Source of the DNA: Chelonoidis abingdonii
Lineage: Eukaryota; Chordata; Testudines; Testudinidae
NCBI RefSeq assembly: GCF_003597395.2
Contig: NC_133773.1
Coordinates: 59,511,325-59,575,324, forward strand
Direction: 5' to 3'
Length of the DNA stretch: 64,000 nucleotides
The first letter of the stretch is position 1, and the number at the start of each line of letters is the position of its first letter. Under the pieces are notes generated by a model, which did no database searches, was not told the origin of the DNA, and saw only the letters and a list, made by a program, of their open reading frames with translations. This document shows, piece by piece, positions 12,786-25,980 of the stretch. A program made the position numbers and the translations under genes.

Positions 12786-13639
12786 TACTATTAGTGTCAC
12801 AGGAGAACACATACTTGATACATCAGTCAGCATCAGAGGTGTTTTGCTCCAGATATCTTGTATGTGTCAAGCAGCTGTGAAATGGGTAAATATGAGGCAG
12901 TTGTCCTTTACAATATAACTGTAGGCAACAAATCACTGGAAAGACAGTAAACTCCCATTCAAAAGAGAAAATGCTGCAAGTGGATCTGAAAGGAAGGCTT
13001 ACTTCGCCCACACATATAGGTTTTATAAAATCACAAAACGTGTTCAGATGTAGGCATAACAAAGAACTATGAAACATTGCCTGTGCAACTCTGAAGACGA
13101 CGAACTCATGCATGAACGGGATGGAACACAGAGATTTCAATAAAAGAGGGTAACGGAAAGGGAGGGATTTATGGTTCTTTCCACTGGAAAACAATTTGGG
13201 TAAGTCAAAAATGACAGAACATAAAAACAAGCCATCTTGGCTTCTCCGAGAGATGGCATTGGGGATGTGTATTGTAATGTACTTCAGAGTTTCCAACTGT
13301 GGTTACAATCAGAAAAATGATTATGTAAATGTCTCACCTTGTTTTTCAATTAATTATTTCCCCGAATGTGCTAAGGATCATATCTGCAGTGAGATATTTC
13401 TGACAAAAATAGAAGTTTTTGCCACTTTCAGTTAGTCCCATAGAGGCAATACAGTGTGCAAGAGCAGACTGGAGCCTGTTCTGACTCGTGTGCCATCAGC
13501 AGTACTGTGAAGTTCCAGTCCCAGGAAATTCATTACTGCAATGTGGGAACTCGACTTTAAGGTCACAGACAGAGTTTGTAGGGCTGGCATTTAGAAAAAA
13601 CAGCAGCTTTTTACATTTGCTCTAGAAGTCTCTTCTATA
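12786..13639. other. Unannotated spacer
   Basis: It contains a 157-codon open frame on the minus strand (12823-13296) with no motif or repeat similarity that I recognise. Amino-acid composition is rich in Ser, Phe and Leu, as expected for chance frames in AT-rich DNA. Confidence 0.3.
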
Positions 13640-13928
13640 TTGCAGCTTGTAGGTGTTGGTACCAGCATAGGTAGACAGACTTGTGGTAGCTCTGCTCAAC
13701 CTAGCACACCAAAAATAGCAGCGTGGATATTGCAGCACAAATAGCAGATTGGGCTCGCCATCCAAGTTTGGACCCAAAGGCTGGGCAGGCTTGGACTCAG
13801 GTAGCTAGCCCAAGCTGCCTTCAGTGCCTCAACAGTCACACAGCTATTTTTAGTGTGCTAGGTTGAGCAGATCTAGTGGGTGTCTGTCTACCCATGCTAG
13901 GAATCACACCTCCCAGCTGGAGCTACAA
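13640..13928. repeat. Palindromic MITE, long terminal inverted repeats
   Basis: The left arm (13640 to about 13725) contains 'ttgcagcttgtaggtgt', 'taggtagacagact', 'gctctgctcaacctagcaca' and 'aaaaatagcagcgtgg'. The right arm (about 13838-13928) contains the complements in reverse order, including 'gctatttttagtgtgctagg' and 'gtctgtctacccatgcta'. Each arm is about 80-90 bp. The same family occurs at 62721-63012 and 31631-32058. There is no coding capacity; it is a non-autonomous DNA transposon by structure. Confidence 0.7.
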
Positions 13929-15149
13929 TGCCATTTTTAGAATCAGTCTCCAGACTGTAACCACAAGGAAAATGAAATAATCATGAAGCCAGCTCTCTGA
14001 AGAAGGTTGCATATCTTTTCAGAAGAGATCACTATTCCAGACTATAGTATCTTTTTCTCACTGCATAAGTCTGCACTTCTTTTCGGGGGTGTTATTATAT
14101 TATGTCAGTTTATACATCCTATTAATTTAACAAGTCTTAGGTGCTCTATAAACATGCAACACAAATAAAAAGAAGGCGAGCAGAGGGATCCGGAAAAAAT
14201 AAGAAACAGAAGAACCTTACTAGATACTGGGCACGATCCATAATGATGGGTGAACATTAAAAGGTTTGGAAATTCGACTAGATTAAGCAGTGAAAGTTCA
14301 AATACTTGTCTGCCCTCTGGGATGTTGCTGCCAGAGAACCCCTTGAGTGGGATGCCAGCAAAAGTTTTGGAACTGGGGAGAGAATGAGGAGAAAAGAAGG
14401 GAAAGGAATCAAAGGATTTACTCAAACTTAAAAGATTTTTTAGTTTAGTTCCCTTCAAGAGACGGACAAATATCTGGAGGAGCAGAGAGATGTTCTTATT
14501 TAACAAACAAATTTGCCCATCTTTGGAGGATAACCCCTACAGACCTACAATACATCCAGACTGTCTCCCCAAGCCAGGTATGGATGGAAGATCCAGACAT
14601 GGAAAGGAAAGTCAGTTGAACCATCCCCACTTCCTTAAAGCCCTGTCAAGAGTGCTTAGTAGATCTGGAGTTTTTGTTGTTGGGGAGGGGGTAGAGACTG
14701 AAGAAGAGTGGGTAGGAAAGAGGGGTAGGACTGGGAAAGACACATCTGTTGGTGTCCTCCACCACTCCTCCAGCTGTGTGGAAAATCTCCAGAAAAGATA
14801 ATATGGCTTGAACTATATTATCTTTTCTCCAGATCCCACCTATAGAGTTTTCCTTAAGGTGGCCAAGAGCAGTGAGGAATCCAATGGATACCCAGGGGCT
14901 CCCCAGGGAATACAGCTGGTGTGGAGGCATTGAGCTTCTGCATAAATGGCCCGGTCTCTCATAGATCCCCTGCTCCTAGGACTCGCTGGTTTTTAGAGTG
15001 ACCCAGCAGCCTATTTGAGCGAGGCGAACAAAGCCTGCCCCAGCAGAATGTTACTGGAGGAACTCCATGAGGGGATCCTGCTTGTGCATCCAGATTCTCT
15101 TTTAGCCATTTCATTGCATTGGGAGCTCATTTGGTAATCCACTATGATC
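13929..15149. other. Unannotated DNA with a perfect small hairpin
   Basis: Opposing open frames of about 100 codons cover 14490-14930 without recognisable motifs. A perfect 13-bp inverted repeat, GAAAAGATAATAT at 14792-14804 and its complement at 14815-14827, encloses a 10-base loop. I cannot assign the surrounding sequence. Confidence 0.35.
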
Positions 15150-15845
15150 CATGTATCACTACTTTCCAAAATACATATCCCCTCATCCTATAAATGTGAC
15201 TTGGTTTCTTGGTTCCTAGATATGTGATCTTGCATTTAAACTGTATTAAAGCACATTGTTTAAGTGACCCCCAACCTACCAAGTGATACAGATTGCTCTA
15301 TTGAACTGACTTGTCCTTATAATTATTTACAATTCTGCCAATTTTTGTGTCATCTGAAAACTTTACCAGCAATAATTTTTATTTTCCCGCAGAAAAAGAT
15401 ATAGAATAGCACTCAGCTAAGAACAAATCCCTGTGAGACTCCACTAGAAATTTTCTGATTGGATGATGATTCTCCATTTACAATTACTTTTGAAATCTGT
15501 CAGTTTTTAATCCATTGTACATGTGTTACATTGATTTGTATACTGCTTAAGTAGAATATTATGCAGTACTAAGTCAAATGTCTTACAGAAGACTAAATAT
15601 ATTATGTTAACTTTTGTCAACCCAATTTGTAATCTCATTAAAAATAACATCAAGTTTGTTTGAAAAGACATATTTTTCATTAATCATGTGAACAGGCATA
15701 CATTACAGAACCTCTTTCTTTCTTTAATGAATGCATCCATTGTAAGCTTTTCCATGATTTTGCTCAGGATTAATGGCAAACTAACTGGCCTATAGTTACC
15801 CAGCTCCTGCATTAAATGTAGGATGATACCACTAACTGAAAGTTT
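15150..15845 (-). mobile_element. L3/CR1-like LINE relic, reverse transcriptase part
   Basis: Read on the minus strand, the stretch near 15800 gives 'ELGNYRPVSL' followed by a KIMEK-like segment, the conserved NYRPVSL...KI.E reverse transcriptase block. Further downstream comes a decayed form of the YLDFSKAFD box ('YLVFCKTFDLV'), where the first catalytic Asp has become Val. Many stops and shifts are present. The degree of decay fits the old L3-type branch of CR1 rather than the younger CR1 copies in this window. Confidence 0.65.
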
Positions 15846-18800
15846 AGGAGCTAACCTGCCTCAAGTAAAATGGATTTATCTCTCTGTTATAAATTTAACA
15901 TTGCAGAGTTACAAAACAGCTTGGTTTTAGGTTGGCAAATCTAAAATCGTAGCAGTGACAAAGAAAATTCTCAATTAAGTTTTCTGCTGATAAAAATGCT
16001 GATTTTAGATGCAGTGCGTACTTAATGTCATAAGCTTATTTTATGTTCAAAAAATGTGCTTTTAACATGAAAACAGGACAAAATTGGAAAAACTCCAGTT
16101 TATAATGCAGTGTAATATTTGCAATGTAACGTAGTCCTTTTAAAATATTATCTGAAATATTTGCATTTGAATATCAGCTCTCTCCTTCACAGTCCCGTTC
16201 CTTCAGATTGGTCCTGCAGCGGTCATAATCTTGTATTTATCACATTTCAATGGCATTAGATTGTAAAGTCTGATGTCACATATTCAGCATTAAGACTAAG
16301 TTTAAAACAATACAAATTTAAACAAAGAATGTACTTTTATAATCAGTAAAGGTGGCAAGGGCAACTAATAATGAAAGAAAGGTACAAAAGGGTTTTAAAG
16401 TTTCTCCAAAGTACAAATATTTCTTTAAATAAACTAAATAAACTATATGAATGTGTTTAATCAATTCACAGTTAGATTTCCTCATATCATAGCTATAATT
16501 TATTGATACTTGTATATGATCATGTTCTGTGCATCATGGTGGTTATATCTTTCTCAAAAGTTAATCCACTTGAAAATTTATTAAGCAGTAAAACTAAAAT
16601 TCTATTAACCCTAATGGGATTTACTCAAGAGAATTTACACTTAATATGGATGTAGCACTGCTGCTTAAAATTGTTGCCATGAGAAAAAAGCAGGCTTACT
16701 GTAGTTAAAGCACAGCCATCACATTTTCTATTTATGTAGTCCTTCCCAAGGGTAATCCTCTGTGTATTAGGGAGAGGGGAAAAAGCCAGAGACTAGTTAG
16801 TCTTTAAGCTTCTCAGATGTAAGATAAGATAACTGCATTTGCCAATGAAGGATGATCTTGCCTGTGAGAGAATAACAAATCACCACTGGAATTAGAGCTG
16901 TGTAAATAACCAATTTTTCAGTTCAGTGGCTGAACCAGAAAAAAGTGTTATTTTGGGTAGACTCAAAATTAAATTTTTAAAAAAAATTTGGTGAACCAAA
17001 AAAAGTAAAGAAAAATTCACTGAAACATTTTGTTCTATTTGAAACATGATCTGCTTTGTTTTGGGGGGACTTTTTCTTCTATTTTTTTACCTTTTAATTT
17101 TTTTCAAAATAAAAACAAGGTAAAAATTCAAAACAGAAAGCCAATATCAAAATGAAACATTTCAACTTTTTGAATTATATTCAGCAAATTTGATATGACT
17201 GTGAAATGTTTCAATCTATTCAAATCTGCATTTTTCAGCAAAAAACCCCCAACATTCATCCAATTCTAACTAGACTATGGATAGGAACACACCATGTTTG
17301 GCACAAGAGCAATCTTTGTCACGTCAGGTCCTGAAGTTGCTATTGCCCATATTTATGTCATAAATTGCTACTGCTGCTAAACTGCTCCTTAATGTACTAT
17401 CATTAACAAAAATTCAAACTCTTTGTACTCCCACACTCCCCACAACTGAAAGAAGTGAAAACACACGAACAAAAACACCTTTTTCTTTTGCCATCTATGG
17501 CAAGTGAGCTTGATCCTGCAAACATTTACTGATGTATTTGAATAACTTATTTTACTGGAGTAGTCCTGCTGAATATTCAAGTGTGTAAAGCTGAATTCAG
17601 TGGCACTGCTCACAAGTGAATTTCACCCCTATGCAGAGAACCAGAGTGAGACCTGTGAACCAGTGAAGTCTCTTTGGAGACAACAAAATAGGTGAGATTT
17701 AAATGGTACACGGGACTTGAATGATTCATAGATTTTGTGCTGCTTCTTTGCATAGGGGTGAATTTCACCCTAAGTGAATGAAATTACTCATAAGGGTTGT
17801 GGAGGATCAGGCTCTATTTTAGCAGAATGCCTCATGTAGGCCACAATGAAAATATTTTTTGTGGAAATTAACTCTATTCTTTCCTACATGCCCATGGTTA
17901 ACATTCCTATGGTTAATATTTTAAACAAAGTGTATCTCAGCAACAGACTTTAGCTTCATCTATTTGAGAATGAACAATATCCACCACTATTGTGAACAGC
18001 CTACAGCACAAAGCAGGTTTGAAAGCTATTTCCATAGACTTTACGTCAAAAGGTTAGGGTCTGATTTTCAGAAGTAATGAACACCCATAGCTTCCATTTG
18101 TTTTCTTTATTTATTCCCATTTATTTCAACTGCAGTTTGATGTTCAGCATCTTTGAAAATCAATCCAAAAATTTACAGTTTTGTCTTTTGTTCTGTTACT
18201 GAAAACAGAGAAAATACTTCCAAGGAGAAGGTTCTCTGTTTACAAGGTGGTGCAGCCAACAAAAATTGACCATTACAGACTGTATCATCAACTTCTCTAC
18301 TACTTTCTACATTTCTCTTATCCATCATGAATTCAAACTTCAATTTAAAAATATAAATTTGTAAAGATTACAAGAAACATCATGGCAGGCTGTGTGATGC
18401 ACCCCTTGTTTGCACACCAATATAAAAATAACAAGCTAAAACAAAAACTATTGGAATTATACTGTAGCCTAAGTGTGCTTGTACTTCCTACAGAAACCAT
18501 ACTATACGTTGACTTGGATCTTTCAGTAATGATATGCAATCTGGGATTGGTATGAAAATATATATGCAACAGAGCATGAAAGACTGAGATAATAAATACA
18601 AGGCTGTCCTTAATTTTGGTGTCAGGCCTGTAATAGACAGGATGTAAATATCCAGCATTTCTTCACCTAAGCCATATTTTCTAAAACTAAAAAAACACAC
18701 ATGGTACGAAGCATGAAATTCTGTTCTGAAAATAATGCAAGTGAGACACTTGCTATCTTACACTTCTTTTATTCACTAGGAATTAAAAAAATCACAAAAG

Positions 18801-21800
18801 AATGCAATAGGCTAGGCATCTTTGCTATCAACTGAAAATGCAATCCTTACATACAAAAATGAATGCACGATTGTTCTATATACGGAATTGCAACCTAGAA
18901 CTTCAGTTAATGTTGTATTGCCCCTATGTTCCCTCCACTCCACTGAACAATGCAGAGGGGAAGAAGATCTGTGGAAAAAACACAGGGATCTCATGAAAGA
19001 GAAAGGTAGTTCTGCTAAGTGCTCCCTCACTATCGCCATCTGCTTTTATTCTTTCTGCAAAATATCCACATTGCTGTTGGGCCAGTTGCAAGAGGGGAAA
19101 GTGGTCAAGGTAACGAGAGAGAAGCCAGGAAAAAGACAAAGGAAGAACAAATCTAAAATTTATGTGCACCTTAAAACCTGTGCAGAAGAGGGGTCACATC
19201 TCAACCATAATATATTAATCTTCTCCTCTGCTATAGGACTCTGTTGTGAGTTCATAAAGCACTATTTTGGGCCAGACAGCTAACAGCAGCCCCTTTCTGG
19301 TCCCTTGTCCTGTGGTCATTCTGTGGTCTGGTTGGGCCCAGACTATCCCCACCAAAATGGTTTTTCAAGATAAATATAAAGAAAAAGATCTGTGCATATC
19401 ATAGCCTACATATCAAAAGAGTATGCAAATTCTTCACAATTCCATATTCTGCTCAGCCTCCCACCCCAATTATTAAATTACAGGGTATTAAGAGAAACTA
19501 CATAAAGCACTCTGAAAAGACAAATTTCAGAGACACAAAATGCTATTGCCAAAAAAGAGAGCATGCAATTAAGGTTTTAAATAATTCTTATCACATTTCA
19601 TACTAAAATTAGCACTTTCAAAAAACAATAGCAAACTGCAATATTACCAAAGGCGCTCAGCTGAGGTAGTGTAGCAATGCACAGCGACAGAATCCTGATC
19701 AGTCCTTAAATTTTGATGTTATGCACAAATAGCACTCATCTATCCCTTAATTATTAAAATAATTCTGTAACTCTAAAGTGAATCTAGATTAATATTTATA
19801 TTAAAAGATTGAGAAGAATTTCATATTTCCTTTTTTGTACTAGTGCAATAACAAAAACGTATGCTATTCTGCTTGATTTTCAGTGAGAATACATTAGCAC
19901 AAACTTTTAGTTAATTGGGCTCTCAGAGTAAGTACACAGCAATGAACATTAGTCTCTCCTCATTGCTTTTTAAAACCTTTATGTCTACCCAGGTCTCATA
20001 GCCTTACAGATTTTAATGGCCTTAATGAAGAAAAAAAGCATTGTTATTCAATTTGATTCAAGCTGATATCCATTCAGAATGACAATGTCGCCATTCAGAA
20101 TGCTATTGTTAGGGTTGTCTCATCATTTCTATTTTAAATCCTGTTTATCAGGAGTTTTTAACTTGGCAGTATATTTCCTTTCTCAGGTCTGAAATATGGC
20201 ACACAAAGCATATAATCTACTCCCTCAAACCAACTTCAAAATCACAGCTCATATCACTCAAAACCAGCATCAATCTAAAAACTGAAATTTGGCAATACAA
20301 TACTCCACAATACAATCAAATTGCTTTGATTTCCTGACTGTAAGAAACAAAATTAAAAATGTTTGCAAGACTGAGCTTCAAATATTTGCTTCGTATACGC
20401 ATAGTTGCTTTGTACGTAATTGGTCTACAAGATTTTTAGCACACAAAATTAATACCTGTAGGGGTATCTCAAGTTGGGCACTGAAGTTGTTAGCCACCTT
20501 AGAAAATGTAGGCCCCATGATATATTGAGCCCTTTGAACACGTTCAGGGGCATATTCAATATTGTGAATTGCAGAGATAATTGAAAATTACAACAAATTA
20601 ACAAAAAAGATAGAATACCTTTCACACAGGTACACTTTGCACATCAAAGCCAAAATCCTCAGGTGTTCTCCCAGCCCAAGGAGTTGATAGGTACTGGACA
20701 CATGTGAACAGGTAAGAGGGGAGAGCAATCCTTCCTCAATGCCTCAGAGGCACTGCAGAGCTACTCCATCTAATCTGCATCCTTTATATAAAGTGAATGA
20801 CCAAGGCATCTGCTTAGCCATGCATCTCATAGCCTTTGCCAGTTCCTCTAGCCATCACTCAAATGCCCCTTGCATACAGTCATTCAGGGAGCCACAGCAG
20901 AGCCTGGCTTTTTATCACACAAGATCAGTGCAGTATTTAAGCACGTGCAGTACAGCCCAATCTCCCTACAAAACACCTTCTGCATCAAATTTGTTAAATG
21001 CCCTGAACAAGATTCTCCTCATCTGCCCAAATTGTCCATCTTCCCCACGCACCTTGCCTATGATGAGAATATTAAGAATGTTTCCTGATTTTCTGTTTCA
21101 CAAATATGGTCACTATACTCTCACTCGTACACGTAAATGTGGCTAGAGTTGCTGCTCGAATATCTAACTTCAATAGTACGTCTCTTTTGTTGACAAGTGC
21201 AGCATAAGTGGCCATGAATGAACAGGCTTTTTTGTACTCTGATCCAAAATTGATCGTTAATTGGAACTGCATTTAAAATGGACTTTTCCTTCTCCTCTTT
21301 CCCATGCTACCTGCTATAAAATACCCACAATTAGGGTATGGAGGATGAGGTAACCAACAGTGATGGTGAGCATGGAGAATTGGCTGAAGCAAGAACACAA
21401 TTGGATCCTGAGATTTTTACATTTTAAATGAAAATTACTGTTTTCTAAATCCTGGTTCTCCTATAGGGGGTAAAAAAATAAGAAGAGGAACAAAGGGGTA
21501 GCTCTCAGCCAGCAGCAGTAACAGGAAGTTGAAGGATGATAGTGGGTCAAATGGCAGGCAAAAGAAGCGAGATCTGCAAAACATCTACAGAGTAAGCCAG
21601 TAATAAGAGTAGGGGGGAAGTGACCTGGCTGTAAGAGTCACAGATGGACCACATGAGCCTGGATATAAAGCATTCAGTCCTTGAGAAACTGCACCCTGGA
21701 GCCAGACTGGATCAACCCAAGATTCCAGTAAGTGCAAATGAGTTTCTGGAAGAAGAAAATCACCTATTGATTTAGGCTAGTTCCCAAGTATAGAGACAGC

Positions 21801-22741
21801 ATTAGAGTCAGACTAGTTATAAAGATTTCTGTACATATTCTCTTGCATTTAAGAGGTATCTGGAAGATGGAGAAGTGACCTAATTTCTTCTTAACAGTTA
21901 ATAATCAATAAATCAGATGGATTCACAACATATTATACATAGGAATGACTTCCGAAAGGGAAAGGGAAACTTTAAATGCCATTTCTTTGCTCTAATATGA
22001 GTTGGCGAAATTACTTTGGACCACCATTATAGAAATGAATTTTCCCACTGACCCCTTACTAGCTGACAGTGAGGTCAGAACATTTTTTGAGCTGACTGGT
22101 TGGATTGTCTCCTGACAGCTATTTAGGGCTCCTGTTAACTTAGAAGACAAACCCTCATTGATCTGTAGAATCACATCTACTTCCAGACATCATACTTAAA
22201 TTTTCTGGAAGGAAAAAAAAAACACCTGTTAATTGCACTGTTTTGGAGCTGCCAGTAGGACATCAGACATTATTGGGTAACCAATGGAAAATGATGTTTC
22301 TTTATGCAAAGAGAATTACTAGTGAAGATTGGCAAGTGCTGAAATTTTACCGCTCTATGAGTAACTGCAGCATGTTATTCAAGGCTGGAAGCGTTTGTGC
22401 AAATATGGCAACCGCCTGAGATGATTCAAGGAAACAAATTAGACACAGTAATAAGATGGGGCAACAATGGCTCTTCCTTACTTCATTTCCTGAGAGAAGT
22501 GAATCTCCATTTCCTTAGTCCTTGATCAAAAACTGTCTTCTCAGAAGTCTAGTAGTTTTTTCATAATGTAGTCAGTACTGTATTGGTCTATGATTCTGAT
22601 TAACCCAGAGCCTGCATGGAGCAATAAAAGTAACTAATAATGAACAGATTTTTTAATTTCTACTAATAATGCATCTGTAGTGAGGTGGTGTGGTTCCCTG
22701 ACGCCCCGTAGGGGGAAGAACCCATACTGGTCTAATCTGAC
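15846..22741. other. Unannotated, AT-rich non-coding DNA
   Basis: No gene recognised over about 6.9 kb. Positions 16900-17265 hold an AT-rich, roughly palindromic repeat whose ends read 'gagctgtgtaaataacc' and 'catccaattctaactag'. A hormone-free, motif-free 153-codon open frame lies at 18822-19283 (+) and a 135-codon frame at 20739-21146 (+); neither resembles a protein family that I know. The 5' part of the LINE described from 22742 may extend into the end of this interval but is not readable. Confidence 0.35.
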
Positions 22742-22862
22742 GGATGGAATCTTTTCATGTTTAGATCTGGAATTGCAACAAGCAATATAGCAAGGAAATG
22801 CAGATGGAAAATCTATAAAGAAGATGGAATGAGAAGTGATCATTTTCCTATATTAATTATTA

Positions 22863-23693
22863 GGGCCGTTGATTAATTGCAGTAAACTCACATGATTAAC
22901 TCAAAAAAATTAATCGAGATTTAAAAAATTAATCACAATTAATCACAGTTTTAATTGCACTGTTAAACAGAATACCAATTAACATTTATTAAATATTTTG
23001 GATGTTTTTCTACATTTTCAAATATATTGATTTCAATTACAATATAGAATACAAAATATACAGTGCTCACTTTATATTACAAATATTTGCACTGTAAAAT
23101 GATAAAAGAAATAGTATTTTTCAATTCACCTCATACAAGTACTGTAGTGCAATCTCTTCATCATGAAAGTTGAACTTACAAATGTAGACTTAAGTAAAAC
23201 AAATAACTGCATTCAAAAATAAAACAATGTAAAACTTTAGAGCCTACAAGTCCACTCAGTTCAACTTTCTGTGCAGCCAATTGCTAAGACAAACAAGTTT
23301 GTTTACATTTACAGGAGATAATGCTGCTGTTTATGTGCCAGATATGCTAAACATTCATATGCCCCCTCATACTTCAGCCACCATTCCAGAGGACATGCTT
23401 CCAGGCTGATGACGCTCCTTAAAAAAAACAATGCGTTAATTAAATTTCATGACGAAGAAATTGCACTATAGTACTTGTATTAAGTGAGCTGAAATACTGT
23501 TTCTTTTTTACAATGGAAATATTTGTAATAAAAAAATTAAGTGAACACTGTACACTTTGTATTCTGTGTTGTAATTGAAATCAATATATATGAAAATGTG
23601 GAAAACATCCAAAGATATTTATATAAATGGTATTTATTATTGTTTAACAGCGTGACTAACCACAATTAATTTTTTTTAATCACTTGACAGTCC
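22863..23693. mobile_element. 831-bp foldback (long inverted repeat) DNA element
   Basis: The arms are long inverted repeats of roughly 300 bp each. For example, 'ttgatttcaattacaatata' on the left faces 'gtaattgaaatcaatatata' on the right, and 'atttgcactgtaaaatgata' faces 'tttttacaatggaaatattt'. The ends read GGGCCGTTGATTAAT and the approximate complement ATCACTTGACAGTCC. TA dinucleotides flank both ends (22861-22862 and 23694-23695), so TA or TTA target preference is likely (Tc1/mariner- or Harbinger-like). It carries no transposase. It sits exactly inside the I-group LINE, after the SDHFPI block. Confidence 0.75.
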
Positions 23694-24065
23694 TACTAAT
23701 TATATATCAAGACCAAAGTAATGCTGAAAAAACTGAAAGAATCCCTACCTGAAACCATAGAAAAGCAAACTGGGGTCTCTTTAAGAGTAAGTGTGATAAG
23801 TATCTAAGTACAAATTTCAAAAGTGAGAATTTAGAGGAATTTCATGGTAATATAATAAAGGGAGCTGTAGCAGCAGCCAGTCTAGCTATAGAATATTGAA
23901 TTTCCACAAACTCAGAAATCCAGTACCCTGGTGAAATGAAGGATGCAAAGCAGCAATTAAAGAAAGAAATACGTCAAACAAGCAAAAAATAATTGAACAG
24001 CAAGGACTTAATGAACTATAAAAGATGTAAAGCAATGGCACAAGGCCTATTAATAAAGCAAAAAA

Positions 24066-25582
24066 TATTTGGAGAAAGTATTGTGGGAAAATTACTTAAC
24101 AAGTTAGATGTCTTTAAGTCACCAGAGCCTGATGAAATACATCCTAGACTGCTCAAGGAGCTGACCGAGGCAGTATCCAAGCCATTAGTGATTATCTTCC
24201 AAAAGTCATGGAAGACAGGAGAGTTTCTAGAAGACTGGGAAAGGGCAAGTATAGTGCCCATCGAAAAAAAGGAAAATAAGACAAGAGAATTTATTGACTA
24301 GTCAGCTTAACTTCAGTACCCAGAAAGACAATGGAGCATATAATTAAGCAATCAATTTGCAAACACCTAGACGATAATAAATTGATAAGTAACAGCCAGC
24401 ACAGATTTGTCAGGAAAAAATCATGTCAAACAAACCGAATAGCTTTCTTTGAGAGGGTAATATGCCTTGTGGATGGGGCGAAGGGAAATGGTAGATGTGG
24501 TGTAGCTTAGTAAGGCTTTTGATACTGTCTCACATGACATTCTCAAACAAACTAAGGAAATACATGGAGCTACTATAAAGTGGGAGCGTAACTGATTGGA
24601 AAACTGTCCCCAAAGAGTTATCAGTAATTCACAGTCATCCTGGAAGGGCATAATGAGTGGAGTCCTGCAGGGATCAGTTCTGGGTCCAGTTCTGTTCAGT
24701 ATCGTCATCAATGATTTAGATAACGGCATAGAGAGTACACTTATAAAGTCTGTGGTGATACCAAGCTGGAAGGGGATGCAAGTGCTTTGAATAATAGGAT
24801 TAAAATTCAAAATGATCTGGACAAACTGGAGAAATGGTCTGCAGTAAATAGGACGAAATTCAATATGGACAAATGCAGAACTTAGGAAGGACTTAGAAAC
24901 TTAGAAAGGAAATATCAGCTGCACACATACAAAATGGGAAATGACTGTCTAGGAAGGAGTACTGCAGAAAGGGATTTGGGGGTCATAATGGATCACAAAC
25001 TAAATACAAAAAACACAAACATCATTCTGGGCTATATTAGCAAGAGTCTTGTAAGCAAGACATGAGAAGTAATTCTTCTGCTCTACTGCACACTGATTAG
25101 GCCTCAACTGGAGTATTATGTCCAGTTCTGGGTGCCGCTTTTCAGGAAAGATGTGGACAAATTGGAGAAAGTCCAAGAAGAGCAACAAAAAGTTTTAAAG
25201 GTCTAGAAAACATGACCTATGAGGGAAGATTAGGTTTGTTTAGTTAGGAAAAGAGAAGACTGAGAGGAGACATAAGATTTCAAGTACATAAAAGGTTGTT
25301 ACAAGGAGGAGGGAGAAAAATTGTTCTCCTTAACCTCTGAGGACAGGACAAGAAGGAATGGGCTTAGATTGTAGGTGGCTTAGGTTGGACATTAAGAACA
25401 ACTTCCTAACTGTCAGGGTGGGTTAAGCACTGGAATAAATTGCCCAGGGAGGTTGTGGAATCTCCATCTGGAGATTTTTAAGAGCTGGTTAGACAAACAC
25501 CTGTCAGGGATGGTCTAGATAATACTTAGTCTTACCATGAGTGCAGGGGCTGGCCTTGATGACCTCTCATGGTCCCTTCCAT
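24066..25582 (+). mobile_element. CR1 LINE inserted in the I-group LINE
   Basis: The frame at 24085-24301 gives 'SPEPDEIHPRLLKELTEAVS', the CR1 SPGPDEIHPRVLKEL block, followed by 'GEFLEDWERASIVPI'. Later blocks include a shifted SQHRF.KKSCQTN stretch, '[19 protein letters not shown]' at about 24665, 'DLGVIMDHKL' near 24975, and the terminal words 'ggccttgatgacctctcatg' and 'gtcccttcca' before 25582. The catalytic FADD box is disrupted. The copy is 5'-truncated within the protein. Its 3' end abuts the next piece of the I-group LINE directly, so it probably entered that element, with a deletion of host LINE sequence. Confidence 0.85.
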
Positions 25583-25926
25583 GATTAATGATCTCCTGGA
25601 GTGTGTATGGGCAGGAATAGGTATTACCCTATTTGTGGATGATTGTGCTATATGGGTCAAACATCCAAGACTTAAGATAGCCATGGAAAGAACCAATGAG
25701 GTACTTGGGGGGAGTTGAAAATGGGAAGATGCTTGGGGATTTAAGTTCTCACTTTGTAAAACAAAACAGAGTAATCTTCACAAAATGGAAGATTGGGGAA
25801 GAATGGAACATCTCTCTATGCACAGAAAATTCAGGTTGTTCAAAATTTCATATTTTTAGGAGTTATGTTAAACAACAACCTAACTGGAAAGAGTTATATA
25901 GAAAATATCAAGATTAAATGTAAAGA

Positions 25927-25980
25927 TCATAGAATCATAGGACTGGAAGGGACCTCGAGAGGTCATCTAATCCAGTCTCC
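25927..25980 (-). mobile_element. CR1 3'-end fragment
   Basis: The 54 bp reads 'tcatagaatcatag', 'gactggaagggacctcgaga' and 'ggtcatctaatccagtctcc', the exact form of a reverse-oriented CR1 terminus. It splits the I-group LINE protein between '...KIKCKD' and 'MMNLLKSIAGN', so it is a severely 5'-truncated CR1 insertion into that LINE. Confidence 0.85.

Noticed and set aside
12823..13296. 157-codon open frame (-)
   Set aside because: No motif, no splice context, Ser/Phe/Leu-rich composition; consistent with chance in AT-rich DNA.
18822..19283. 153-codon open frame (+)
   Set aside because: No recognisable domain and overlapping frames on the other strand; treated as chance.
20739..21146. 135-codon open frame (+)
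   Set aside because: Composition and lack of motifs argue against a gene; an overlapping frame of 72 codons exists in another phase.
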